Origin: an uncultured Eubacteriales bacterium
Lineage (GTDB): Bacteria; Bacillota; Clostridia; Peptostreptococcales; Anaerovoracaceae
Assembly: GCA_902774265.1 (NCBI GenBank)
Contig: CACYHR010000013.1
Coordinates: 1 to 58,667, forward strand
Reading direction: 5' to 3'
DNA length: 58,667 nt
Positions within the stretch are counted from its first letter, which is position 1, and every line of letters begins with the position of its first letter. The position numbers were made by a program, and so were the translations under genes. The notes beneath the pieces are model-generated. The model was given only the letters and a program-made list of their open reading frames with translations. It was not told the DNA's origin and did not search any database. Positions 1 to 7,211 of this stretch are shown here, one piece after another.

Positions 1-1
1 C

Positions 2-61
2 TGCATGAACGGCATTGAGAGCGTCAAGAAGAACGCGGACTCTGAGGTCGTGGAAGAATAG
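2..61 (+). CDS. C-terminal end of an unidentified protein (cut by window edge)
   Basis: An open frame enters from the left edge and ends at a TAG at 59-61, giving about 19 residues that finish in an acidic tail (DSEVVEE). Nothing in so short a piece identifies a family. An ATG lies at 5-7, but no ribosome binding site can be seen because the window starts there. It is followed by a GC-rich hairpin at 90-111, which fits the end of a transcription unit. It could equally be a chance open stretch. Confidence 0.35.
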   Translation, partial: CMNGIESVKKNADSEVVEE

Positions 62-89
62 TTGAACTGAAATACAAGGGAGACATTTT

Positions 90-111
90 GCCCGCGGTCG
101 CGTCAGCGGGC
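90..111. terminator. GC-rich hairpin after the first partial gene
   Basis: GCCCGC (90-95) and GCGGGC (106-111) form a perfect 6-bp stem around a 10-nt loop. No T-run follows, so an intrinsic terminator is only a guess from position. Confidence 0.3.
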
Positions 112-179
112 ATGGCTGCAAAATAGTCAAATGTGGTCATAAAATCAGAATCAAAACTACGTTTAGTAAGGAGTGTTTT

Positions 180-416
180 GTGATGATTAAAGAGTTAAAT
201 ATTAATGAACTTGATTCTGTAGTCGGCGGACAATATGTGATCAACGGCGATACTCGTCAAGTGGCATTTCGGGATGCTAAAAAAGTGTTTTCTTTGAAGA
301 ATTGTTCCGATTATCAGGCTAAGGAACTGATGGAAAGTCTCATCGGAAAGTATAATACTGAAGAAGAATATGATAACGCGTGCATTGCCGAGCTTCAGAG
401 TAGAGGATGGATATAA
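180..416 (+). CDS. Double-glycine leader peptide (bacteriocin/RiPP-like precursor)
   Basis: A 78-residue peptide starting at GTG 180 (or ATG 183) behind an AAGGAG site at 168-173. The N-terminus has the spacing of a double-glycine leader: L, then I, then EL, then V, ending in Gly16-Gly17. Leaders of this form are normally cut by the C39 peptidase of an ABC exporter. The remaining roughly 61 residues are hydrophilic, hold two cysteines (in LKNCSD and DNACIAE), and show no membrane helix, which is unlike a classical pore-forming class II bacteriocin. A second gene with the same leader lies at 736. No C39 transporter or modification enzyme is present in the window, so the exporter would have to be further left or elsewhere. 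The leader type is fairly sure; the activity is unknown. Confidence 0.7.
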   Translation: MMIKELNINELDSVVGGQYVINGDTRQVAFRDAKKVFSLKNCSDYQAKELMESLIGKYNTEEEYDNACIAELQSRGWI

Positions 417-434
417 GAATGAAGTAGGATAACC

Positions 435-474
435 GGGCAGGACCATGGATAAACCCATGGACAGCGAGCTGCCC
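435..474. repeat. Nested hairpin in the 417-735 non-coding stretch
   Basis: GGGCAG (435-440) pairs with CTGCCC (469-474), enclosing a second perfect stem CCATGG (443-448) / CCATGG (455-460). Just downstream a consensus DnaA-type 9-mer TTATCCACA (481-489) and related CCACA words follow. I see no gene in 417-735. The stretch holds this hairpin and the inverted repeat at 584-629. Confidence 0.5.
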
Positions 475-583
475 ACAGGCTTATCCACAGCCCTGCTGCG
501 AGGCCGGTTACCCACAAGCTCCACAGCCACGGCTGCGAAGTCCCGTTCAGATCGGATTTGTCAGAGTAAAATAGACATTAGAG

Positions 584-629
584 TTTGCCAAACTAAATTA
601 GACAAAAAGTGAGAAGTTACTTTGGCAAA
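584..629. repeat. Inverted repeat TTTGCCAAA / TTTGGCAAA
   Basis: A 9-bp perfect inverted repeat (584-592 and 621-629) with an AT-rich spacer. It could be a remnant of a mobile-element end or an operator ahead of the peptide gene at 736. No transposase is seen beside it. Confidence 0.4.
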
Positions 630-735
630 TGAGGGTAGGATACGGAAATGTCTCCGGCATGCGCTGAAACTTGTATAAGATTACGGAAGCACAGATGACA
701 CAAAATGTTATAGATACAGACAAGGAGGAATGGTT

Positions 736-939
736 ATGGATGACAAGATTTTTCTCAAGGAAGAGCAGCTGGAAGAGGTCGGCGGAGGCACCAGCGAAAA
801 CGGAATGACCTATTATTATGTGAAGGGTTACACATGCCCTGACTGCGGCAGCGGCAATGTGACACTTATCGGTGAGAAATACGATGCCGGATACTTTAGG
901 TGCAAGGACTGCGGCTGCACGTTTTACGGCGACATCTAA
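736..939 (+). CDS. Double-glycine leader peptide with a Cys4 zinc-ribbon-like core
   Basis: A 67-residue peptide. ATG 736 is chosen over the in-frame ATG 730 because AAGGAGG at 722-728 lies 7 nt before it, too close to serve 730. Residues 1-18 are a double-glycine leader (LKEEQLEEVGGG). The predicted mature part has CPDCG (Cys34, Cys37) and CKDCGC (Cys56, Cys59, Cys61), the knuckle pattern of a rubredoxin-like or zinc-ribbon fold. If the leader is cut, the product would be an exported metal-binding mini-protein of about 50 residues rather than a helical bacteriocin. It shares its leader type with the gene at 180 but not the core. Leader and Cys pattern are direct observations; export and metal binding are inferred. 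Confidence 0.7.
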   Translation: MDDKIFLKEEQLEEVGGGTSENGMTYYYVKGYTCPDCGSGNVTLIGEKYDAGYFRCKDCGCTFYGDI

Positions 940-1089
940 ACATCGCACAGGCAGAGAAGAGGCCGAACTGCTAGTTAAACAGAAATACGAGAACACTCTG
1001 CTTCGGCAGGGTGTTTTAGTTGAGGAAGAATACGGGGTTGCATATAATACATTTATTAGTAGAAAAGAATAATCAAAGATGGAGTTTCA

Positions 1090-1263
1090 ATGACAATAAG
1101 TAAACTTGAAGACGGCAGAATAATAAAACTAGCAGATGCTACATTCTATGAATGGAACAATGGGGAATGGACTCTTCCGACAGCCCCGATTAATCTTGGT
1201 GATCATTGGAACGCTGATTATGTCTCTGATGAAGAGCTCGAAGCTCTTGGTAAAATGTTATGA
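1090..1263 (+). CDS. 57-residue acidic protein coupled to the GIY-YIG gene
   Basis: ATG 1090 sits behind GGAG at 1081-1084. The 57-residue product is acidic and Trp-rich (YEWNNGEWTLP, then DHWNADYVSDEELEALG). It has no signal peptide or membrane helix. Its TGA at 1261-1263 overlaps the ATG of the next gene (ATGA at 1260-1263), so the two are very likely translationally coupled. I do not recognise the family. A small acidic protein coupled to a nuclease-fold gene would fit an immunity or antitoxin partner, but nothing in the sequence proves this. Confidence 0.6.
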   Translation: MTISKLEDGRIIKLADATFYEWNNGEWTLPTAPINLGDHWNADYVSDEELEALGKML

Positions 1264-1748
1264 GTAATTTTATCCAAGCGCAAGATCCTCTATCATGGCT
1301 GATTATCATAGCGCTAATTGGTTTGCTTATATATTCGATAATCCATGATGTACGAATCAAAAGAAGAATAAAATCACTTTCGGACTCATCAGTCGAAATA
1401 ACACCCGAGGACTTCCTAAAACTAAAAAGTCAGTGGGCTGGAAAAGGAAGAAGACAGATAATGACAGGAGTGGACTATCCTGGAGTCTATGTCCTGTATA
1501 ACAATACCAAAAGAATGCATTACGTAGGACAAGGGAAAAAAGTGATGGCAAGAATTGCACAGCATTTCACTGGTCATGGAAACGCTGACGTATATGCAGA
1601 TTGGAAATATGGTGATCGGTTTACAATAAAAATAATAAAACTTCAAGGTAGTGGGTTCAGATCTCTAAACTCATTGGAACGATCCACGATTGCATCGTAT
1701 AAAGCATTCTCTAAGGGATATAATAAAACTCGAGGTAATCGAGGATAA
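1260..1748 (+). CDS. Membrane-anchored GIY-YIG domain protein
   Basis: A 162-residue protein with one hydrophobic segment at about residues 12-29, a basic linker (VRIKRRIK), and a C-terminal GIY-YIG fold. The signature is intact: GVY at 75-77, YVG at 88-90, Arg98, Glu140 (in LERS) and Asn155 (in YNKTRGN), which match the usual catalytic Tyr/Arg/Glu/Asn positions. GIY-YIG enzymes cut DNA as single-domain nucleases or as parts of homing and repair proteins. A transmembrane anchor ahead of the fold is unusual and would hold the domain at the membrane. It overlaps the 57-residue gene by 4 bp. Possible roles are defence at the envelope, handling of DNA during entry, or a toxin domain. The fold is well supported; the role is not. 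Confidence 0.75.
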   Translation: MSNFIQAQDPLSWLIIIALIGLLIYSIIHDVRIKRRIKSLSDSSVEITPEDFLKLKSQWAGKGRRQIMTGVDYPGVYVLYNNTKRMHYVGQGKKVMARIAQHFTGHGNADVYADWKYGDRFTIKIIKLQGSGFRSLNSLERSTIASYKAFSKGYNKTRGNRG

Positions 1749-1922
1749 AAGATATGGTTGCATCGTTAAAAGGTTAAAGCAATCGTGTGATTGTATTAAT
1801 TACGCGGTGCAAACGGACTGACGAACAAGTTGTTTTGGACAGAGCTTTTTGATAATATATTTGATAATATCGTTATATTCGTACGCCCGATATGCGGGGG
1901 TCAAGTATACAACTGGAGAGAT

Positions 1923-4900
1923 ATGATGATAATTCATAAAACGAAGAGTAAAAGATGGATACGCTGTTTGTACCTGTTCCTGGTGCTTACTGTTCTCCTC
2001 CCTGTGAGCACGGCTAATGCCGCGGGAAACACGGATACGGTTAAAACCGTCGATCCGGTCAACCATTCAGACAACTATTCCGCAGTTGTGTATGACAATA
2101 CAAACGGTCTGCCTACAGCTGAGGCAAACGCGATCGTACAGACATCTGAAGGGTTTATCTGGATAGGCAGTTACGGCGGACTGATCCGCTACGACGGAAA
2201 TACCTTTGAACGTATGGATTCAACCACAGGTGTGGCCAGCGTGGTCAGTCTTTTTGTGGATAGCCGCGACCGCCTTTGGATAGGAACTAACGACAGCGGT
2301 CTTGCCCTGATGGAAAACGGCGAATTCAGGATGTGGGGAGAAGATGACGGACTCGGATCCTCATTTGTATGCACCATCGAGGAAGGCAGCGACGGGACTA
2401 TCTATGCCGGCACAACAGAGGGCATCACAATGGTGTCTCCCGACGACTTCAGTCTTAAACCTGTGGACGATCCGAGAGTTGCGGATGCCTATATTGAGAG
2501 CATCAGACGCGGAGCTGATGGTCTGCTCTACTGTCTCACCAATGAGGATGACTTTTTCACCCTGGAAAAAGGTAAAGTAAAAGACTATATCAATCACAAA
2601 TCTTCAGACTATGCGGGCATTACAAGTATTCTGCCGGATCCGGAAAAGCCGGGCAAGCTGTATTTTGCCACCAGAGATTCCGGATTCTATTACGGTAATC
2701 CGAAGAATATCAAAAAGCTGAAAAGAATTGATATTTCTCCTCTGTTCGACGTGCTGGATATACAGAAGTTCGGCGATCAGATCTGGATATGTGACCGCAA
2801 CGGCATCGGCGTGCTTGAGGGGAAAAAATTCCATTATATGGACGAGCTTCCGATGGACAATTCCGTATGCCACGTGATGGCTGACTATGAAGGTAATCTA
2901 TGGTTCACATCTCAGCGCAAGGGCGTGATGAAGGTGGTCAATAACCAGTTTTCGGATGTTCTCGTACGGTACGGTCTGGAACCTAATGTAGTCAACACCA
3001 CCTGCCTGTATGACGGGAAACTCTTTGTCGGTACAGATACAGGACTGACAGTGATCGGGGATGAAAAAGTAGAAAAGACAATTCCGCTGACATCGGCGAA
3101 GACAGCGTCGGGAAAGGATCTCGGAACATCTGATCTGCTGCAGTACCTCGATGGCGTCCGCATACGATCAATCATAAGAGACAGCAAGGGACGGCTGTGG
3201 ATCTCCACGTGGAGGACAGAAGGTCTTTTGCGTTATGATAATGGAGAAGTCACAGCGTTTACTATGGCTGACGGACTCCTCTCTGACCTTGTACGTACGA
3301 TTTCCGAAGCAAAAGACGGTTCGATAATGGTCGCCTGTCCCGGCGGTCTCAATGTGATAAAGGGAGACAAGGTCATAAAAAGCTATACCGAATCTGACGG
3401 CATTACGAACACTGCGACCCTTTCCGTGACCAATGCACCGAACGGAGATATCCTTGTTGGTTCCGATGGCGGCGGCATTTATGTTATAGGAAAGGATGGC
3501 GTTAAGAATATCGGCAAACATGAGGGTCTTAGCTCCGGTATCGTGATGCGTATAAAGCATGATCTGCAAAAGGATATTTTCTGGATCATCACCAGTAATT
3601 CGATTTCTTATATGACCGAAGACTACAAGGTGACCACAGTACAGCAATTCCCTTATTCCAACAATCTGGACCTGTATGAGAACAGCAAAGGGGATATGTG
3701 GATCCTGAGCAGCAACGGAATTTATGTCATTCCTTCGGATGAGCTTGTTGCGAACAAGGAAATCAAGCCTGTCCACTACGGCATAGCCAACGGACTTCCC
3801 TGCATAACCACCAGCAATTCTTACAGCGAACTGACGGAGGATGGGGATCTTTACCTTGCAGGTACCACGGGTGTGGCAAAGGTTAATATAGAGTCATCTC
3901 TTGAGGATATCAGTGATCTGAAGCAGGCTGTTCCGTTTGTTGATGCGGATGGAACGCGCCTGTATCCGGATAAAGCCGGTAACTTTGAGATCCCTTCCAA
4001 TGTGCAGAAGCTGATCGTAAATTGCTTTGTATATAACTATTCGCTGACAGACCCGCAGGTAAGCTACAGTCTCGAAGGATTCGACCGCGAAGAAGTGACA
4101 GTAAGCCGCAGTGATCTGGGACCGGTGGCTTATACCAATCTGCCGGGCGGATCATATAAATTCAATCTGGAACTCAAAGACGCTCTGGGACGTGGAAGCA
4201 ATACGCTGACGGTTCAGATCGTCAAAGAGAAGGCTTTTTATGAGCAGATGTGGTTCTATGCCCTTGTTTTAATAATAGCGGCAGTAGTGATCGCAGCGCT
4301 GGTGCACATGTATATCCAGAGGAGGATGCATGCACTCGAGATAAAGCATCGCGAGGAGGCCGAAAAGGAGAGGATAGAAGGCGAGCTGGCGATGGCAAGC
4401 CGCATTCAGAGCGGAATGCTGCCTCACGAATTCCCTCCGTTCCCGGACCGCAAGGAATTCGACATATTCGCGTCGATGGAGCCGGCTAAGGAGATAGGCG
4501 GCGACTTCTACGACTATTTCTTCGTTGATGATGATCACCTTTGCGTAGTTATGGCGGATGTCAGCGGAAAGGGCGTACCGGCAGCGCTGTTCATGATGGT
4601 ATCAAAAGCCATCTTCCAGAGTGTCGGCGGCATGTGCAGTTCCGCTGCCGATATCATGACCAAGGCAAACGAACTGATCTGTTCCAACAATCAGGAGGAG
4701 ATGTTCGTTACGGTCTGGATCGGCGTACTTGAGATATCGACAGGAAAACTGAAGGCTGCTAATGCCGGACACGAATATCCTGCAGTCAGACAGCCTGATG
4801 GTAATTTCGAGCTGCTCAAGGACAAGCACGGTTTTGTTGTCGGCGGTATGAGCGGTGTAAGATACAAGGAATACGAGGTACAGATGGAACCTGGATCAAA

Positions 4901-5120
4901 GATCTTCCTCTATACGGACGGTGTGCCGGAAGCAACAGATGCCAATACTGAAATGTTCGGTACCGATCGTATGATCGAGGCTCTCAACAGAGATCCTGCG
5001 GCTGCTCCTGAGGGCGTACTTAAGAACGTTCGTACAGCCGTGAACGAGTTTGTTAAGGAAGCGGAACAGTTCGATGACCTGACGATGCTCTGCCTGGAGT
5101 ACCATCCTGATGCAAACTGA
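1923..5120 (+). CDS. Secreted-sensor propeller protein with C-terminal SpoIIE/RsbU-type phosphatase
   Basis: A one-chain receptor of 1065 residues. ATG 1923 (or 1926) follows GGAGAG and gives a signal peptide ending near TANAAG; the longer frame from 1830 would place about 30 odd residues before it. The extracellular part holds repeated two-component-type propeller blades (for example DRLWIGT, GFIWIGS, GRLWIST) and a Y_Y_Y-type domain near residues 700-760. A transmembrane helix at about 775-798 is followed by a charged linker and a PP2C/SpoIIE-like domain with GGDFYDYF, DVSGKG, YTDGVPEA and a final DDLTML. The family dephosphorylates anti-sigma antagonists in partner-switching pathways, here controlled by an outside ligand. 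No anti-sigma or antagonist gene is adjacent, although the symporter at 7212 has a kinase-like N-terminal domain. A terminator follows. Confidence 0.88.
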   Translation: MMIIHKTKSKRWIRCLYLFLVLTVLLPVSTANAAGNTDTVKTVDPVNHSDNYSAVVYDNTNGLPTAEANAIVQTSEGFIWIGSYGGLIRYDGNTFERMDSTTGVASVVSLFVDSRDRLWIGTNDSGLALMENGEFRMWGEDDGLGSSFVCTIEEGSDGTIYAGTTEGITMVSPDDFSLKPVDDPRVADAYIESIRRGADGLLYCLTNEDDFFTLEKGKVKDYINHKSSDYAGITSILPDPEKPGKLYFATRDSGFYYGNPKNIKKLKRIDISPLFDVLDIQKFGDQIWICDRNGIGVLEGKKFHYMDELPMDNSVCHVMADYEGNLWFTSQRKGVMKVVNNQFSDVLVRYGLEPNVVNTTCLYDGKLFVGTDTGLTVIGDEKVEKTIPLTSAKTASGKDLGTSDLLQYLDGVRIRSIIRDSKGRLWISTWRTEGLLRYDNGEVTAFTMADGLLSDLVRTISEAKDGSIMVACPGGLNVIKGDKVIKSYTESDGITNTATLSVTNAPNGDILVGSDGGGIYVIGKDGVKNIGKHEGLSSGIVMRIKHDLQKDIFWIITSNSISYMTEDYKVTTVQQFPYSNNLDLYENSKGDMWILSSNGIYVIPSDELVANKEIKPVHYGIANGLPCITTSNSYSELTEDGDLYLAGTTGVAKVNIESSLEDISDLKQAVPFVDADGTRLYPDKAGNFEIPSNVQKLIVNCFVYNYSLTDPQVSYSLEGFDREEVTVSRSDLGPVAYTNLPGGSYKFNLELKDALGRGSNTLTVQIVKEKAFYEQMWFYALVLIIAAVVIAALVHMYIQRRMHALEIKHREEAEKERIEGELAMASRIQSGMLPHEFPPFPDRKEFDIFASMEPAKEIGGDFYDYFFVDDDHLCVVMADVSGKGVPAALFMMVSKAIFQSVGGMCSSAADIMTKANELICSNNQEEMFVTVWIGVLEISTGKLKAANAGHEYPAVRQPDGNFELLKDKHGFVVGGMSGVRYKEYEVQMEPGSKIFLYTDGVPEATDANTEMFGTDRMIEALNRDPAAAPEGVLKNVRTAVNEFVKEAEQFDDLTMLCLEYHPDAN

Positions 5121-5139
5121 TTCTTAAATGCATAATAAG

Positions 5140-5169
5140 CACCCTGTGCAGCAGCGCAGGGTGTTTTTT
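5140..5169 (+). terminator. Intrinsic terminator after the propeller-phosphatase gene
   Basis: CACCCTGTGC and GCGCAGGGTG form a 10-bp stem with one G-T pair and a 4-nt loop, followed by TTTTTT. Confidence 0.85.
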
Positions 5170-5272
5170 CACAGGCAGTTCCATGATGATAAGCAGAGTG
5201 TTTCGCTTTATATGGCTCTGGCTGCTTGTTTGTAGTAAAATAAAAGAAGTTGGGACGGACAGGAGGCTTAGT

Positions 5273-6796
5273 ATGAGATATAAAAAAATAAGGATGCCGG
5301 CAATTGCTGCAGTTGTAATCCTGATCATTATGTGCCTGGTCGTTTTTGTATATGGAAGCGCACAGGTATCTGCTGCTTCAAAAGCGAAAAAGTCGCTTTC
5401 ATCTGACAGGGTCTCTCTTAAGAGCGGCAGGACATGCGTGCTGAGGGTAAAAAATGCAGACAAAAAAGTAAAATGGACAACAAGTGATAAGAGTATAGTA
5501 AGGATAACAAAGAAATCCGGTAAATATGATCAGAAAGTCAGACTCAGAGCCGGTGATAAAGAAGGTACATGCCTGGTCAAAGCAAAGCTCGGAAAGCTTA
5601 ATCTGAAATGCAGAGTGACTGTCAGAAAAAATTCAGAAGATGATCCGATACCGACCCCGGGAGAAGGTTTCTCTGAAAGAATTACGGATTTTTCCGTTAA
5701 GCTGCTGCAAAAAACGGTACAGTATGACAAAGCGAATGGCAGGAGCTCAAATATGCTTGTGTCGCCGGATTCGGTGATCACTGCTCTCGGTATGCTCGAA
5801 AACGGCGCTGACGGCGAGACTCTTGCACAGCTTGAGGGACTGACAGGCGGGCTGGGCGTCGATGCTCTGGGTAGTGATCTCCGGGCGTTTCACAAAAGAC
5901 TGTCGGGATATAAAAAACCTCTGTACACCTCTGCTAATTCTATATGGTCAAATAAGGATTATGTAACAGCAGGCGGGGAGTTCAGAGAAAAATGCCGGCA
6001 GTATTATGATGCTGAGATATTTGAACGGACATTTGATGAAGCAGCGAAGAACGAAATGAACAGCTGGGTTAAGGATAATACCCGCGGCATGATAAAAGAC
6101 ATAATCGACCGTCTTGATCCAGACGACAGGATCATTCTTATCAATGCGCTTGCATTCGAAGGAAAATGGGCTGAACAGTTTGAAAACAGTCAGGTCACAA
6201 AAGAGGATTTCACAGAGGAAAGCGGCAAAACAGATAAAAAAGTGAACATGCTTAACGAAACTCTTTGCGGCAGAGGAACATATATCGAGCTTAACGGCGG
6301 AAAAGGACTGGTAAAGGATTATGAAAACGGGACGACAGCATTTGTTGCTATTCTGCCGCCTGAGGGAACAAAGCTCGATGATTTTATAAGCGGTCTTACA
6401 GGCCCGGCTTTCAGCAAGGCATGGAACTCCAGACAGGATAAGCCGGTAAGGATAAAGATTCCGGAATTCAAATATGACTATGATGCAAGTCTTAAAAATG
6501 TCCTCGGAATGATGGGAGTTTCAAGAGCATTCACTGATTTTGCGGAATTCGCAAAAATGACCGGAACCCCGATGAGTCTTGTCAAAGTCGATGATGTCCT
6601 GCACAAGACACATATAGAACTTGACAGGAACGGCACAAAGGCAGCTGCAGCAACAGCGGTTGTCGCAAAAGCAGGCTCAGCGCCTTTTGATCAGGACATA
6701 AGGGAAGTATATCTGAACAGACCGTTTGTATATGCTCTTGTGGACAAATCTACAGGGATACCGTTCTTTATCGGAGCACTGCGAACTGCTAAGTAA
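5273..6796 (+). CDS. Secreted serpin with an N-terminal Ig-like (Big2) domain
   Basis: A 507-residue protein from ATG 5273, placed behind AGGAGG; the frame is open from 5183 but that part lacks a ribosome site. Residues about 10-30 are a signal or anchor helix. Residues about 37-125 look like a bacterial Big2 Ig-like domain (VKWTTSDKSIVRI). Residues about 137-507 are a serpin. The hinge of the reactive loop is intact (GTKAAAATAVV from residue 454), and the C-terminus has NRPFVYALVDKSTGIPFFIG. The small-residue hinge is what inhibitory serpins need to insert the loop, so this is probably a true serine or cysteine protease inhibitor facing outside. The loop is short and P1 cannot be fixed by eye. 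It probably protects the cell from host, neighbour or its own proteases. Confidence 0.9.
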   Translation: MRYKKIRMPAIAAVVILIIMCLVVFVYGSAQVSAASKAKKSLSSDRVSLKSGRTCVLRVKNADKKVKWTTSDKSIVRITKKSGKYDQKVRLRAGDKEGTCLVKAKLGKLNLKCRVTVRKNSEDDPIPTPGEGFSERITDFSVKLLQKTVQYDKANGRSSNMLVSPDSVITALGMLENGADGETLAQLEGLTGGLGVDALGSDLRAFHKRLSGYKKPLYTSANSIWSNKDYVTAGGEFREKCRQYYDAEIFERTFDEAAKNEMNSWVKDNTRGMIKDIIDRLDPDDRIILINALAFEGKWAEQFENSQVTKEDFTEESGKTDKKVNMLNETLCGRGTYIELNGGKGLVKDYENGTTAFVAILPPEGTKLDDFISGLTGPAFSKAWNSRQDKPVRIKIPEFKYDYDASLKNVLGMMGVSRAFTDFAEFAKMTGTPMSLVKVDDVLHKTHIELDRNGTKAAAATAVVAKAGSAPFDQDIREVYLNRPFVYALVDKSTGIPFFIGALRTAK

Positions 6797-6930
6797 ACGG
6801 CTAAGGACCGGCCGCATCCCGTTATATAGCATTTGTTAGATTATACGTTGTATGTTATTATAAACGGAGCATTCGGAGATGCATCTCCACGCCGTAATAA
6901 ATAAGATTAGGGTTATAACTGGACAGGGAT

Positions 6931-7090
6931 ATGACGATCATTCGCATGAATGTCGATGATCTCGAGGAAGCATTTAATCTGCTTACATCACACGGTTTCA
7001 AAGCAGTGGATGGCAGCATCCAAATCCGTACTGATGATTTCACCATCCGGATTCTCAATCGATATCGTCAAACACATTAAGGAAAAATAA
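6931..7090 (+). pseudogene. VOC/glyoxalase-like C-terminal fragment, frameshifted
   Basis: From ATG 6931 the frame reads MTIIRMNVDDLEEAFNLLTSHG, which resembles the last half of small VOC-superfamily proteins. Near 7040 the family's typical ending (SPSGFSIDIVKHIKEK) appears in the +1 frame and stops at 7088-7090, while the original frame stops at 7080. The two frames together read as one decayed gene. Only the C-terminal portion is recognisable. VOC assignment is from motif memory and is moderate; the frame change is directly visible. The rest of the 6797-7211 gap holds the terminator at 7108-7170 and otherwise nothing I can name. Confidence 0.6.
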
Positions 7091-7107
7091 CAGACGATTG
7101 CAATACG

Positions 7108-7170
7108 GTCTCCGGCCGGAGTCAGATGCAGTAACTTTGATGTTATGCTGATGCGGCCGGAGGCTTTTTT
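7108..7170 (+). terminator. Long terminator hairpin
   Basis: GTCTCCGGCCG (7108-7118) pairs with CGGCCGGAGGC (7154-7164) with one G-T pair. An imperfect inner stem (GCAGTAAC / GTTATGC) sits inside, and TTTTTT follows. Confidence 0.75.
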
Positions 7171-7211
7171 CGTAAGTTTCAGTTCACAGACCTTGATTAC
7201 TGCGATGATAA

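Noticed and set aside
416-540. Possible origin of replication from the TTATCCACA near the window start
   Set aside because: Only one perfect box is present and the surrounding CCACA words fit a GC-rich hairpin region; no dnaA or AT-rich unwinding element.
939-1072. Open frame ending at 1072 that overlaps the zinc-ribbon peptide gene
   Set aside because: It has no start codon of its own after 939 with a ribosome site; the overlapping part is out of frame with a real gene. It may be a remnant but cannot be supported.
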